64,000 nucleotides of DNA. Origin: Paenibacillus baekrokdamisoli. Its GTDB lineage: Bacteria; Bacillota; Bacilli; Paenibacillales; Paenibacillaceae. Shown here in pieces: positions 29,077 to 38,975 of this stretch (position 1 is its first letter; every line of letters starts with the position of its first letter). The notes under the pieces are model-generated. The model saw only the letters and a list, made by a program, of their open reading frames with translations, searched no databases and was not told the DNA's origin. Where the stretch lies: NCBI RefSeq assembly GCF_003945345.1, contig NZ_AP019308.1, forward strand, positions 2,666,001 to 2,730,000, in the 5' to 3' direction. The position numbers were made by a program, and so were the translations under genes.

Positions 29077-29853
29077 ATGATGTCAGCCTTGTCCAAGTCA
29101 GCAGCTGCATCTTTGCCTTTAGAGCAGGACTTACCTGTTGTGGCGCTTCATAGCCTCGTCCGTCAATTCGGCACCACAATTGTTCTTGACGATATAACAC
29201 TGCGCGTCGAACGAGGTGAATTGTTCGGCCTTCTCGGCCCTTCCGGCTCTGGGAAAACAACACTTATCAAGCTCATTACCGGTATTGATAAAGCCAACCA
29301 TGGCACTGTCCATATGCTTGGCGAGCTCATGCCAAAGCTATCTATGCTCCAACGATTCGGATATATGGCTCAATCCGATGCGCTATATAATGAATTGACA
29401 GCTAAAGAAAATCTAATATTCTTTGCCTCTCTCTATGGTCTCCGAGGACAGCAGCGGAATAAACGCATCCAAGAAGCGATGGAGATCGTTCATCTATTGG
29501 AGCATTTGAACAAACCGGTTGCTGCCTATTCAGGAGGAATGAAACGCCGTTTATCCCTTGCAATCGCCTTGCTTCACGAACCAGAGTTGTTGGTGCTTGA
29601 CGAGCCGACTGTTGGCATCGATCCCGTGCTTCGCCAATCGATTTGGAAGGAGCTTAAGCTGCTGCGCGAACGAGGTACGACCATTATTCTCACTACACAT
29701 GTGATGGATGAAGCTGAGAAATGTGATCGTCTTGGACTGCTTCGTGATGGAAAGATGATAGCTATCGGTACACCCGAAGAGCTTAAGCAAAGCAGTGATA
29801 GCTCTACGTTAGAAGAGGCATTTATCGTTCTGGGCGGAGGTATGAGAGCATGA
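29077..29853 (+). CDS. ABC exporter ATP-binding protein (DrrA/ABC-2 type)
   Basis: A 258-residue ATPase. Walker A GPSGSGKTT, signature YSGGMKRRLSLA and Walker B LLVLDEPTVGIDP are intact, with the H-loop in LTTHVMDEAEKCDR. It matches ABC-2 drug or lipid exporters. The ATG at 29077 has gagggag seven bases upstream and overlaps in a four-base ATGA with the permease gene. It is the first gene of an operon that ends with its probable repressor gene. Confidence 0.9.
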   Translation: MMSALSKSAAASLPLEQDLPVVALHSLVRQFGTTIVLDDITLRVERGELFGLLGPSGSGKTTLIKLITGIDKANHGTVHMLGELMPKLSMLQRFGYMAQSDALYNELTAKENLIFFASLYGLRGQQRNKRIQEAMEIVHLLEHLNKPVAAYSGGMKRRLSLAIALLHEPELLVLDEPTVGIDPVLRQSIWKELKLLRERGTTIILTTHVMDEAEKCDRLGLLRDGKMIAIGTPEELKQSSDSSTLEEAFIVLGGGMRA

Positions 29854-30869
29854 GAATACGCGCGCTTGCTATTCGGATTATTATACAATTCATACGAGAC
29901 AAACGAACGCTTGCTCTACTGTTCCTCGCACCGCTGCTCATTCTTGGATTAATGAAATTTGTTTTTAATGGTAACACTGTGGAGCCGCAGATCGGCATCG
30001 TTCATGTACCTCAGGTAATTGTGGAAAGATTGCAACAAACAGAGGCTCAACTAACTTCCTTTAATGACATCGAATCCGCTCAGAAGGCGATAAAGAATAG
30101 AGATTTGGATGCCATCTTGATGCTTAAGAACGATAAACCAGCTATTATGCTAGAGGGCAGTGATCCAGCAACTAATAAAATGGTTCTTATGCTGCTCCAA
30201 CGTACTCTGAGCATCCAACCAACTTTCGTTGAACCAACCATCACCTATTTTCATGGAAACGCGGACATGACATCCTTTGATTCATTCGGTCCTGTACTGA
30301 TCGGCTTCTTCTCTTTCTTCTTCGTCTTCATGCTCGCTGGCGTTTCCTTCCTGCGTGAGCGAACGAGCGGTACACTGGAGAGGTTACTGACAACTCCGAT
30401 TCGTCGATCTGAAGTCGTGTTTGGTTATTTATCCGGATTCGGTCTTTTCACTCTGCTTCAAGCTGCTCTTATTGCCTGGTTCTCTGTTCATGTTCTTGGC
30501 CTTTACATGGACGGTTCAATATGGCTCGTGCTTCTAATGAACCTTCTCCTTTCACTTACTGCACTTACATTAGGAACTCTCTTATCTTCATTTGCGAACA
30601 ATGAATTTCAAATCATTCAATTTATTCCGTTAGTTATTGTGCCACAGGTGTTCTTCTCTGGATTATTCAATTTGGATGCCATGAATCCTTGGCTTCAGAA
30701 GCTGGGTCATATCATGCCTCTCTATTACGGAGCTGACGCCCTTCGAGCCATTATGATCCGTGGTGAAGGATGGAGCGATATTCAAACCAATATCTATGTT
30801 CTACTTGGTTTCTCCGCCGTATTCGTCATGCTGAATATACTGGCGCTGCGCAAGCACAGAGCGATTTAA
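29850..30869 (+). CDS. ABC-2 type exporter permease
   Basis: A 339-residue membrane protein. One helix at about residues 18-36 is followed by an outer loop of about 130 residues and five C-terminal helices (residues 150-335), the ABC2_membrane layout. FLRERTSGTLERLLTTPIRRSE is the conserved cytoplasmic coupling segment. It overlaps the ATPase gene by four bases, so translation is coupled. The substrate is unknown. Confidence 0.88.
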   Translation: MRIRALAIRIIIQFIRDKRTLALLFLAPLLILGLMKFVFNGNTVEPQIGIVHVPQVIVERLQQTEAQLTSFNDIESAQKAIKNRDLDAILMLKNDKPAIMLEGSDPATNKMVLMLLQRTLSIQPTFVEPTITYFHGNADMTSFDSFGPVLIGFFSFFFVFMLAGVSFLRERTSGTLERLLTTPIRRSEVVFGYLSGFGLFTLLQAALIAWFSVHVLGLYMDGSIWLVLLMNLLLSLTALTLGTLLSSFANNEFQIIQFIPLVIVPQVFFSGLFNLDAMNPWLQKLGHIMPLYYGADALRAIMIRGEGWSDIQTNIYVLLGFSAVFVMLNILALRKHRAI

Positions 30870-30924
30870 CAAAATAGTAGGGCTATGCTATGATCGAGTT
30901 CATGCATACTTGTAGGAGGACATC

Positions 30925-31590
30925 ATGGAAGAGTCTATTGAGCAGTGGATGGAAGATCTGCTGAAGCTGGATACAGCCGGGGATAAAATGACCGAAAAGC
31001 AGACCAAAATCCTGCAATCTGCTATCGCGCTTTTTGCGGAAAAAGGGTACTCTGCTTCATCTACCAGTGAAATTGCACAGCGAGCCGGTGTAGCTGAAGG
31101 AACTATTTTCCGTCATTACAAGACGAAGAAGGACTTATTACTTGCTATTGTCGCCCCAGCCATGACGAAGCTCATCGCCCCATTCGTGCTGCGTGGGTTT
31201 AATAAAGTATTGGATACGGAATATGAAAGCTATGACCAGCTCATTCGGTCGATGATTGAGAATCGGATCGAATTCTTAAAGAAGCACAAGAGCATCTTGA
31301 AAATACTTGTTCAAGAAATCCCTTTTCATCCCGAGCTCCAAGCAAGCTTTCAAAGAGATGTATTGGCCAAAGTATTGGAGAGGCTCAGCAAATTGGTTGC
31401 TAAATTCCAAGCACAAGGCAAACTCATAGAGCTTCCCACAACCACAATCGTACGGCTAACCGTATCTACGATAATCGGTTATGTGCTGGTTAGAAGCTTC
31501 TATGGTGAACGACCAGACGCCGATTGGGATGATGATCGGGAACGAGAGGAAACGATAGCTTTCATCATGCGCGGTTTAGGAATCTCATAG
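30925..31590 (+). CDS. TetR-family transcriptional regulator
   Basis: A 221-residue regulator with an N-terminal helix-turn-helix (about residues 25-70: KILQSAIALFAEKGYSASST, GVAEGTIFRHYKTKKDLL) and a helical C-terminal ligand domain. The ATG at 30925 follows aggagg. It is in the same operon as the ABC exporter, and two palindromes around the operon promoter are the natural candidates for its sites, which would also put the divergent RND gene under its control. Confidence 0.9.
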   Translation: MEESIEQWMEDLLKLDTAGDKMTEKQTKILQSAIALFAEKGYSASSTSEIAQRAGVAEGTIFRHYKTKKDLLLAIVAPAMTKLIAPFVLRGFNKVLDTEYESYDQLIRSMIENRIEFLKKHKSILKILVQEIPFHPELQASFQRDVLAKVLERLSKLVAKFQAQGKLIELPTTTIVRLTVSTIIGYVLVRSFYGERPDADWDDDREREETIAFIMRGLGIS

Positions 31591-31607
31591 ATCATGAACG
31601 GATGTAA

Positions 31608-31668
31608 AAATCACCTGCTTATGTGAACGCCGCACTTAGCAGCTGTCCTCATGAGCAGGTGATTCTCT
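31608..31668 (+). terminator. Terminator of the tetR operon
   Basis: atcacctgct pairs with agcaggtgat across an imperfect 35-base middle, followed by a T-rich stretch. Confidence 0.65.
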
Positions 31669-31700
31669 GTTTTAATCGCCAAAAAACTACTTATACCGGC

Positions 31701-31829
31701 TTACCGGCTGTACCTTTCCCGCTCCAAATCCTCAGTAGGGACGAATCGCAATGAGGCGGAGTTCATGCGATAGTGCAGCCCTGGCGGCTCAGGTCCATCG
31801 TTAAACAGATGACCCAGAGCGTCTATTAT
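31701..31829 (-). pseudogene. msrB: msrB 3' fragment (methionine sulfoxide reductase B relic)
   Basis: Directly after the stop codon of the FtsX permease gene, the minus strand in another frame encodes [35 protein letters not shown] and a stop. This is the C-terminal end of MsrB, normally about 145 residues; only about 40 remain. The catalytic cysteine of the RYC(I/V/M)N motif is an arginine here (HYRMN), so it cannot be active. No start codon is present. Confidence 0.8.
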
Positions 31830-34594
31830 TCATCCGATGCCCGGAGCGCATCGGCTGGTGCTTGTTTCAGAGCGGAGCGGGCAGGACCTAAGTTAATAAG
31901 CACCGCGGAAACTAACAAACCCAGAATGACTGGCAATAGGATTTCGATTGGATAATCAAATGGAATCGGCTGCTCACCTGATCTAACATCCTGACTAATT
32001 GTTTGGATGAACACCTTTGCTCCAGAAGACCCTATTGCCCAGCCCGTCATGAGCCCTGCTGTACCTATGATGGAGCCTTCCAAGATGAACATCCAGGCAA
32101 TATGTCTGCTAGGCAAGCCGACGCAGCGCATCATGGCAATCGCCTTGCCCCTCTCTCGGACTGCTCTAAATTGAACAACCGCTAATCCGAGCAATCCAAT
32201 TAGCGCCGAGAAAGCCGTGAATCCAAGAAACCCAAGAAATATTTGTCGGTTAATAAGCTGCTCCGCCGAGTTATCCGCATAAGGAGCGTGGAAGGTCAAA
32301 ACATCTCCGATCCTCATCCGATCCTCTAGCTGCTGTACGATATTGACGTCCTTATAATTGAATTTCATCAGTACGAATCCTAGCTCCAACTGATTAGGCC
32401 ATTTGTATCCATATGGTTTGAGCTCTTCATATATGGCGGGATTCACATAGGTTGCCGAGTAGAAGTTAATATTCAATTTGTTTGCCGTATTTCGTTTCGC
32501 AATCCCAGCTATCGTAAAGGTCTTTTGGGCAAGTGGCGTCCATTGCTCATTCATCGTTCTCATTTTACTTTCATATAGAGGAAGTGTAATCGTTTCACCG
32601 ACCTTAACTTCCTTTTCCGGACTTGCCCAATTGCTTCCCTTGCGATTATCCGCATACTCGGCTGGCAATACAAGGAAAGAAGGATCGTTACTCACTGCTT
32701 TCCATACCTCCTTGTCGCTTTTGAATTTAGGAGCACGCTTGAGAAGCTGTAATCCATCCCCATCGATCAGCTCCTGAGTAACGGGAATGATAGCTTGCGA
32801 CCACTCCTTACTGGTCAACAGCATGAATGGCTCAACTGTTGTCACAGCCTTTACGCCACTTTTAATGACCTCATCGGATTGAATGAGAGACAGTATTTTA
32901 TCCCGTTCCGCAATCGTTTGATAACCTGCATACCCACCGAACCCGAATGCCGTTTGATTCGTCTTATCAACATCATTCGCATTCAGGATTACACTACCCA
33001 TACAGGCTGTAAATGTAATCACCATCATGACGAGCGCAAACAGCAGCGCAATCGTATAGGTTCTACCTGGATATTGCTTCGGATATTTGACCGCTAGCAG
33101 CAGAGAGCTATTCGGCAATCGCAGGAGACGCAGTATCCCACCAATGAAACCAGAACCAGCAGATACTAGCATCAGCATGAAGTAAACAGCACTCAAGCAT
33201 CCCCCAAGCCAGAACAATAAGATGAGTAGAACCGAATCATTGTTTAAGTCCATTTTCACAATGAACGCCTCGCTCAAATGTACAGCTAGAACGATAGCCA
33301 TGCTCAAACTCAACACTAAAAAACCGACTTTCCTCTTCGTCGATTTCATCGGTTTACCAAGAGGAACTCCCCGAAGCGCATCCATAATTCTCAGACGGCC
33401 TGCTTTACCTGCCGCCCACACAGCTATTAATCCCAAGAAGAGAGTCACCGTTCCAAAAATAAACAATAACGAGCCTGCCGTAACATGCGGCGTTAAAGTT
33501 AGATGTATGCCGCTCATCCTAGCCAGCTCACCTGAATACCTCCCGTAAAACTCATGAACGAGCACATAGCCACCGACTGCACCAAGCAGTGTTCCAATTC
33601 CGGCACTAAGCAGGGAAAGCAGTAAAGCTTCCGCAGTAAACATGCTGCGGATATGACCTCGCGATAAACCAATTGCTCGTAATAGCCCATAGAGCTCCCA
33701 ACGTGCTTCTGCGATCATAATGAGGACCTGACGCATCAACATTGCGCTGGATACAATCGCAACTGCGCTTATCATCGATAGAAAGAGGGATAGATTCAAT
33801 TGCTTGGTTTTATTCATTGCGTCATTTTTGAGTAAATTCAACTTAATAGGATGATCAGGAAACGTAGTAAATCCTGCAATTGGCATGGATAAGTCGTTAC
33901 GACCTGCAAGGACAGCGTGATATCCGCTAGTAAGTCCTGTTAAAGTACGGCTTGTTGACTCATTCACGATAACTGTACCGGTTGAAATACCCGCTATGCC
34001 TTGGTAACCCGTCAAGCCATTTTCTTGCGCAATTTCTTTTACCTTGAAGGGCAGTCTGGCACCAGTCGAACCAGATAGAAAGATCGTATCTCCTCGTTCA
34101 ATCACTAAAGATGAAGCCGTTTCTTGATCCACAATGATCTCGTTGTCAAGCAGCCCGCTGGACCATAATTGGGAATTAGCTGCATCGAACTTAATCGCTT
34201 CATCCGAATTAAACCCAATGAGCTGAAGCCCATTCTGACTATGACCAATCTTGCCTTGTTCATCTAACGTATACATTACCACCGTGTCGCTATTAATAAT
34301 CGGCAAGAATCGAACCGGAACCTTATTTTCTAAATAGGGTTTCACAGTCTCTTGAACTTCCAAATCGGTTAGGGAGGTTGCGCCTGATACAGTGGAGGTC
34401 AAAGCCCAGTCTATCGGACCATAGTGAGCTGCAATCCATTGATCACTGCTATTCTTAACGGATACAAAATTGATTACTGAGACCGCGATGAGCATGGCAC
34501 CAATTGTACCTGCAGCCACCGTAAGAAGGGTTTGGCGCCATTGACGCTTGATATTCCCCCATGCCATCGACCATATGAGACCGGACGCTATCAT
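31826..34594 (-). CDS. FtsX-type ABC transporter permease (MacB-like fold, long form)
   Basis: A 922-residue permease with a helix near residue 15-40, an outer domain to about 270, three helices (270-420), a pair of helices in the middle (440-540), another outer domain (555-760) and three C-terminal helices (770-915), i.e. two FtsX domains. [20 protein letters not shown] and [20 protein letters not shown] are the FtsX core pieces. The ATG overlaps the ATPase stop codon. With the ATPase it probably moves lipids or peptides or senses an antibiotic; the two-component system upstream supports stress-induced use. Confidence 0.88.
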   Translation of the reverse strand: MIASGLIWSMAWGNIKRQWRQTLLTVAAGTIGAMLIAVSVINFVSVKNSSDQWIAAHYGPIDWALTSTVSGATSLTDLEVQETVKPYLENKVPVRFLPIINSDTVVMYTLDEQGKIGHSQNGLQLIGFNSDEAIKFDAANSQLWSSGLLDNEIIVDQETASSLVIERGDTIFLSGSTGARLPFKVKEIAQENGLTGYQGIAGISTGTVIVNESTSRTLTGLTSGYHAVLAGRNDLSMPIAGFTTFPDHPIKLNLLKNDAMNKTKQLNLSLFLSMISAVAIVSSAMLMRQVLIMIAEARWELYGLLRAIGLSRGHIRSMFTAEALLLSLLSAGIGTLLGAVGGYVLVHEFYGRYSGELARMSGIHLTLTPHVTAGSLLFIFGTVTLFLGLIAVWAAGKAGRLRIMDALRGVPLGKPMKSTKRKVGFLVLSLSMAIVLAVHLSEAFIVKMDLNNDSVLLILLFWLGGCLSAVYFMLMLVSAGSGFIGGILRLLRLPNSSLLLAVKYPKQYPGRTYTIALLFALVMMVITFTACMGSVILNANDVDKTNQTAFGFGGYAGYQTIAERDKILSLIQSDEVIKSGVKAVTTVEPFMLLTSKEWSQAIIPVTQELIDGDGLQLLKRAPKFKSDKEVWKAVSNDPSFLVLPAEYADNRKGSNWASPEKEVKVGETITLPLYESKMRTMNEQWTPLAQKTFTIAGIAKRNTANKLNINFYSATYVNPAIYEELKPYGYKWPNQLELGFVLMKFNYKDVNIVQQLEDRMRIGDVLTFHAPYADNSAEQLINRQIFLGFLGFTAFSALIGLLGLAVVQFRAVRERGKAIAMMRCVGLPSRHIAWMFILEGSIIGTAGLMTGWAIGSSGAKVFIQTISQDVRSGEQPIPFDYPIEILLPVILGLLVSAVLINLGPARSALKQAPADALRASDE

Positions 34595-35274
34595 AGAGAT
34601 GTGCTCCCATCATGAATAATGCGACCTTCCTGCATCCGGATAGTCCGATTCATCCTTGCAGCAATATGTGAATCATGAGTGACAATAACTAATGTCGTCC
34701 CGTAGTGACTGTTTAACATCTCGAGTAAACCAATTATTTGATCGGCCGTACCTGTATCTAGAGCACCTGTCGGCTCATCTGCCCATAAGATCTTAGGCTC
34801 GCCAATAATCGCTCTAGCAATGGCAACCCTCTGATTTTGCCCGCCAGACAGCTCACTTGGATACCGTTCAGCCCGCTCGGCAAGCCCCACCAGCTTAAGC
34901 GCTTCTACTGCCTTCTCTCGTGCTTCCTTACGATTCATTCCCCTGGCAATAATCGGTAGTGCCACATTCTCCCATGCCCGAAGCACGGGTATGAGATGAT
35001 ACGACTGGAATACAAACCCCATCTTCTCCAGTCGTAGTTTGGATAACTCGTCCTCATCAAGCATGTGGATCGCTGTCTCTCCAATCCACACTTCCCCTTC
35101 ATCCATGCGCTCTATTCCTGCCAAGAGATGCAGCAGCGTCGTTTTCCCGCAGCCCGATGGTCCTGTTATAGAAACAGTTTCACCTGCTGAGATTTCCATG
35201 CTAATCTGCTTAAGTGCCCTTGTCTTTGCCTGACCGACACCAAATGTTTTACTCAATCCGTTCATACGTATCAT
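34591..35274 (-). CDS. ABC transporter ATP-binding protein (LolD/MacB type)
   Basis: A 227-residue ATPase: Walker A GPSGCGKTT, signature LSGGQNQR, Walker B ILWADEPTGALD and H-loop VTHDSHIA are complete. The ATG at 35274 has ggagag ten bases upstream. It overlaps the FtsX permease start by four bases and follows the histidine kinase by 86 bases, in which three direct repeats form a likely operator. Confidence 0.92.
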   Translation of the reverse strand: MIRMNGLSKTFGVGQAKTRALKQISMEISAGETVSITGPSGCGKTTLLHLLAGIERMDEGEVWIGETAIHMLDEDELSKLRLEKMGFVFQSYHLIPVLRAWENVALPIIARGMNRKEAREKAVEALKLVGLAERAERYPSELSGGQNQRVAIARAIIGEPKILWADEPTGALDTGTADQIIGLLEMLNSHYGTTLVIVTHDSHIAARMNRTIRMQEGRIIHDGSTSL

Positions 35275-35329
35275 CTCGGCGTATCTCTCCCCTTCTCCTA
35301 CGACTACGCCTCTATCCTAGCAAGTTCAT

Positions 35330-35369
35330 ATGCAGACTCTATCGAAAAAATATGCAGAACTTATGCAGA
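35330..35369 (-). promoter_or_regulatory. Direct-repeat operator upstream of the ABC transporter
   Basis: atgcaga (tctgcat on the coding strand) occurs at 35330, 35352 and 35363. Spacings of 22 and 11 bases put the sites on the same helix face, as for OmpR-type regulators. The third site overlaps the stop codon of the histidine kinase gene. Confidence 0.5.
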
Positions 35370-36716
35370 TCGTCCTTCTGACATAACCGGAAGAAGGACG
35401 GTAAAGGAAGCTCCCTCTCCCCAGCTGCTCTGAGCGGTTACCCGGCCTCCGTGTGCCTGAGCGTATTGCTTAACTATGGCAAGACCAAGCCCTAGTCCTG
35501 CAGCACTTGTCGTTTCGTGAAGAGATAGTCCAGATTGCGCCCGATAGAATCTCTCAAATAAACGTGGAATATCCTCTTCTTCAATACCGATTCCATCATC
35601 AGCAATCATCAGAAAAGCCCCTTCCTGCGACAATCCTACCGTGAGTGTAACCTTCGTTCTGGCATGACGAAGCGCATTACCCAATAAATTAACGACCAGC
35701 TGACGAAGCCGATTCTCATCTGCATGAATGCGAATATCAAGCTCTGTTTTGAACTGAATCGAGAGTCCCTTTTCTTCCGCATCCACAGCGATGGCCTCTA
35801 TAACAGCAAGACTTAACTCCGAGAGCGAGAACCATTTTTTCTCCAACAGCAAATGGCCTGATTCTGCCAAAGCAAGCTCTTGCAGGTCATAGACTAGCTT
35901 GGAGACTCGGATCGTTTCAGAATGCAGCGCTGATATTTTGCTAGGCGGAAGAATAGTTTCTGTGAAGAGTGCATTCTCCAGCGTCGTTCGTAAGATCGCA
36001 AGCGGAGTCCGCAGTTCATGCGCTACATCAGCAACCATTGTCCTGCGGACCGTTTCCAGGCGATCGATGTATGCTTGTACAGCTGTAAGCGCATCCGATG
36101 CTGTAACTAACCAGTCATCGTGTTGATCTGAGTACGCAGCCCAAGCGGAATGATCCTCTTGTCTCTTGGGGAGCAAAGAATGAGCTTGGTTCACTAATCT
36201 TGCAAGCGATCTGTTCAAGCGACCCATCATGAGATTCATCCATACAAGAACGATCGCAAACACCACCAGACCGGCCGCTAATGAAAGCAACCAAATCGTT
36301 AGCTTCGGCCAATGCTCTTGATGGGATCCGGTAATAACCTTGCCTACATTCTTACCATTCACAATGATCGTTTTGAATTGCTTCTTGGAGCTTGAAGCGT
36401 GATTCTGTAATCGCTCTTCCCCAAGCCCGTAACTTGCTACTAGCTGCCCCTTAGCATCCAGAATCGCTACGTCAATTAACTCTTGTTCTGGATAATAAGG
36501 TCCATCAGCAGCCAGCTGCTTGTCCACCCCTTCCCATCCGCTATGGGATTCAGCAAACTGAGCGGCGTAGCTGCTCCAATAGAGTAATAGGCGCTGTCTT
36601 TCAGTTTGATCCGAATGGATCATTGTGAGCCAGCCGCATAGGAGAACAGCTGCAACTGTGATAAATGCGGTTATGGTGGCTAGCAGCCACATCCTAAGGG
36701 GATTCCTCTTTCCCAT
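35361..36716 (-). CDS. Sensor histidine kinase
   Basis: A 451-residue membrane kinase. Two helices (residues 10-32 and 140-164) enclose an outer domain of about 105 residues. A linker leads to the HisKA domain with the phosphorylated His233 (VADVAHELRTPLAIL), and the ATPase domain has the N box NLLGNALRHA, G1 DDGIGIEEED and G2 GLGLGLAIVKQ. The ATG overlaps the regulator's stop codon by one base. The outer domain's ligand is unknown. Confidence 0.92.
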   Translation of the reverse strand: MGKRNPLRMWLLATITAFITVAAVLLCGWLTMIHSDQTERQRLLLYWSSYAAQFAESHSGWEGVDKQLAADGPYYPEQELIDVAILDAKGQLVASYGLGEERLQNHASSSKKQFKTIIVNGKNVGKVITGSHQEHWPKLTIWLLSLAAGLVVFAIVLVWMNLMMGRLNRSLARLVNQAHSLLPKRQEDHSAWAAYSDQHDDWLVTASDALTAVQAYIDRLETVRRTMVADVAHELRTPLAILRTTLENALFTETILPPSKISALHSETIRVSKLVYDLQELALAESGHLLLEKKWFSLSELSLAVIEAIAVDAEEKGLSIQFKTELDIRIHADENRLRQLVVNLLGNALRHARTKVTLTVGLSQEGAFLMIADDGIGIEEEDIPRLFERFYRAQSGLSLHETTSAAGLGLGLAIVKQYAQAHGGRVTAQSSWGEGASFTVLLPVMSEGRSA

Positions 36717-37435
36717 TAAGATATAGCCTCCTCGTTAAATTTGTACCCGACCCCATATACAGTAAGTATATATTCCGGCTCGGCTTGGTTATCCTCAATT
36801 TTGTGGCGCAAATTACGAATATGAGAATCTATCGTTCTCTCAAAGCCGAGATAAGCATTTCCCAGTGCTTCTTCCAGCAAATGAGAACGTGTATATACGC
36901 GGCCTGGATGTGCCGCGAGCTTCCATAGCAGCAAGAACTCTGTTCGTGTCAGCTCAACGGGAAGATCATTCTTCTTTACAGAAAAACTATCCGGCCTGAT
37001 TACAAGTCTGCCTCTGTTAATCGTTCCTTCCGCTTGTTCGGTCACAGCCTGTGATTGACCAGTCGACCGCCGGGATCTTCTCATAACCGCTTTGATTCGA
37101 GCGCTTAGCTCGCGCAATCCAAAGGGCTTCTGAATGTAATCATCGGCTCCAAGCTCCAAGGCTAGCACCTTATCAAATTCATCACTCTTAGCGGTAACCA
37201 TTATGATCGGAAGCTTCCACTCCCGCTCATTGATTTTGCATAGATCAAGTCCATTTCCTACGCCTGGAAGCATCCAATCGACAATGAGAAGTTCAGGCTT
37301 TGTGTCTTTAATTCGTTGAATCGCTTCATCATAAGACATTGCCCCAACAACCTGAAATCCTTCCTGTTCCAAAAAAAACTTACATTCGTCCAGCAGCTTA
37401 ACTTCATCCTCCACCCATACAATGACCACCCTCAT
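36716..37435 (-). CDS. OmpR-family response regulator
   Basis: A 239-residue regulator. The receiver has the acidic pocket VEDE, the phosphorylated Asp53 (LLIVDWMLPG), the Thr in MVTAKSDEF and the Lys in DYIQKPFGLRE. A linker of about 25 residues leads to the winged-helix domain (residues 140-235: VELTRTEFLLLWKLAAHPGRV, TIDSHIRNLRHKIE). It heads an operon with its kinase and an ABC transporter, which it probably controls. Confidence 0.93.
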   Translation of the reverse strand: MRVVIVWVEDEVKLLDECKFFLEQEGFQVVGAMSYDEAIQRIKDTKPELLIVDWMLPGVGNGLDLCKINEREWKLPIIMVTAKSDEFDKVLALELGADDYIQKPFGLRELSARIKAVMRRSRRSTGQSQAVTEQAEGTINRGRLVIRPDSFSVKKNDLPVELTRTEFLLLWKLAAHPGRVYTRSHLLEEALGNAYLGFERTIDSHIRNLRHKIEDNQAEPEYILTVYGVGYKFNEEAIS

Positions 37436-37466
37436 CCACCCTCTCTCAAATCTTCTATTTGGCTTC

Positions 37467-37661
37467 TATATAAGTTGAACTTAAGAAACGAACAATGGAC
37501 CGCTGCACAGATGGAATGTTCTTCCGATCGCTGTTGAGCCCGGATTTCTTATTTTGTCCCCTGATAAGGGGGAAATCCGGTCTCAAAGGCGAACGCTGAC
37601 GCTTCTCCAGAATCATCCATCTGCTCCGATCACTTGTTATATCTCAAGTTCAACTTATATA
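37467..37661. repeat. 195-bp fold-back element
   Basis: Perfect 16-bp outer arms, tatataagttgaactt and aagttcaacttatata, enclose two imperfect complementary halves. Further matches are cagatgga with a partner near 37613, ccggatttc with gaaatccgg (about 37534-37580) and cccct/aggggg at the centre. No gene lies within. It fills the space between the response regulator promoter side and the MFS terminator, and it could be a mobile miniature element or a structured RNA. Confidence 0.85.
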
Positions 37662-37684
37662 TATCGGTGTAATCCTCGTTATAA

Positions 37685-37736
37685 TAAAAAAAGCCGATCC
37701 CTTCATCGCTTGTAGCGAATGAAAGAAATCGGCTGC
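37685..37736 (-). terminator. Terminator of the MFS gene
   Basis: On the minus strand agccgat pairs with atcggct around an inner ttcattcgc/gcgatgaa stem, followed by a seven-T run. Confidence 0.85.
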
Positions 37737-37769
37737 TGTATGTTCTGTATGGTCCATTCTAGTTGTATG

Positions 37770-38954
37770 TTATGCCGAGGTCGTTTGTTTCCCCATCTTC
37801 TTGTCCGCAGAACGGAATCGGAAGAGCAGCAATAGTGCTGCGAGCGAGAGTACGCCGCCTGCCACATAAGGCAGCTGCAAATTAATGCTGAATAGCAATG
37901 CTCCAGTAAGTGGTCCGATAATACGACCTAAGCTGTCCATTGATGAACTTAATCCCGAAGCTACACCTTGTCTAACTGTAGTCTTCTGGGTGATCAGCGA
38001 GGTTACGCAAGGACGAATAAGCGCGTTGCCGATACCGAATATCGCTAAGTAAATGGTAGCTGTCAACAAAGAATGCGCAGTAACGATCAGTAAGAAACCA
38101 ATTGCTGAGATAACAAGTCCAATGGCGATAAACTTGGGTTCTTCGCCTTTTCGAATAAGACGACGAACGACACCGCCTTGAATCAGTGCTCCTACAAGTC
38201 CACACACCAAGAACATGATACCTACTTGAAGCGGGGTGACATCGAATCTCTTCATTCCGAAGAGCTGAAGTGTCGCCTCCAAGCCTGATAACGACAAAGA
38301 AACAAACAAAGCCAAAACGTACAAATATTTGACCGATCCCGTAAAAGCACTAAAGCGTGATGGCTGTTTCTCATTCGAAGCACGACGCTGCTCCGGTGGG
38401 AGCGATTCCGTCAACTTCGTAACGGCAAGCAAAAATGTAATTAAAGCAAGTGCTGCAGCTGCAAAGAACGGTGTATTTTGCGATACTAAGCTGAGCAGTC
38501 CTCCGACACCCGGACCAATGGTGAAACCAAGACCAATCGACATGCCTACCAGACCCATACCACGTGTCCGCTGTTCAGGCGGAGTAATATCTGCAACATA
38601 GGCCACGATGACCGAGGTCACGGCACCAGAGAACAAACCGCCTAATACACGTGAAGCATACATAATCGACAAGCTTCCATCTGCAATGCCGAAGAGAAGA
38701 AAACTAGCGGCAAAGCCTAATACCCCGATGAGTATAACGGGACGTCTTCCGACTTTATCGGACAGACCACCCCAGAAGGGCGATAATAAAAAGGAAACCG
38801 CTGAATAAATTGAAAGCATCATACCCGTATGAAACTCTACGGAACCTGGGCTGGCTTCTTTAATAAGCTCCGGTAAAACCGGAATAATAATGCCAAACCC
38901 AATAAATGTTGTCATAAGCATAACCATGACAATTAAAAGCCGCTTGTCCTTCAT
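37770..38954 (-). CDS. MFS drug transporter (TetA/NorA-like)
   Basis: A 394-residue major facilitator with 12 predicted helices. GGLSDKVGRRPVILIG is the loop 2-3 motif, and VGMSIGLGFTIGPGVGGLL is motif C of drug-proton antiporters, so export of a drug-like compound is likely. The ATG at 38954 is preceded by ggaggg. It lies 21 bases after another MFS gene in the same direction, and the two may be cotranscribed. Confidence 0.88.
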   Translation of the reverse strand: MKDKRLLIVMVMLMTTFIGFGIIIPVLPELIKEASPGSVEFHTGMMLSIYSAVSFLLSPFWGGLSDKVGRRPVILIGVLGFAASFLLFGIADGSLSIMYASRVLGGLFSGAVTSVIVAYVADITPPEQRTRGMGLVGMSIGLGFTIGPGVGGLLSLVSQNTPFFAAAALALITFLLAVTKLTESLPPEQRRASNEKQPSRFSAFTGSVKYLYVLALFVSLSLSGLEATLQLFGMKRFDVTPLQVGIMFLVCGLVGALIQGGVVRRLIRKGEEPKFIAIGLVISAIGFLLIVTAHSLLTATIYLAIFGIGNALIRPCVTSLITQKTTVRQGVASGLSSSMDSLGRIIGPLTGALLFSINLQLPYVAGGVLSLAALLLLFRFRSADKKMGKQTTSA

Positions 38955-38975
38955 CTGTTTATTCCCTCCACCCCT

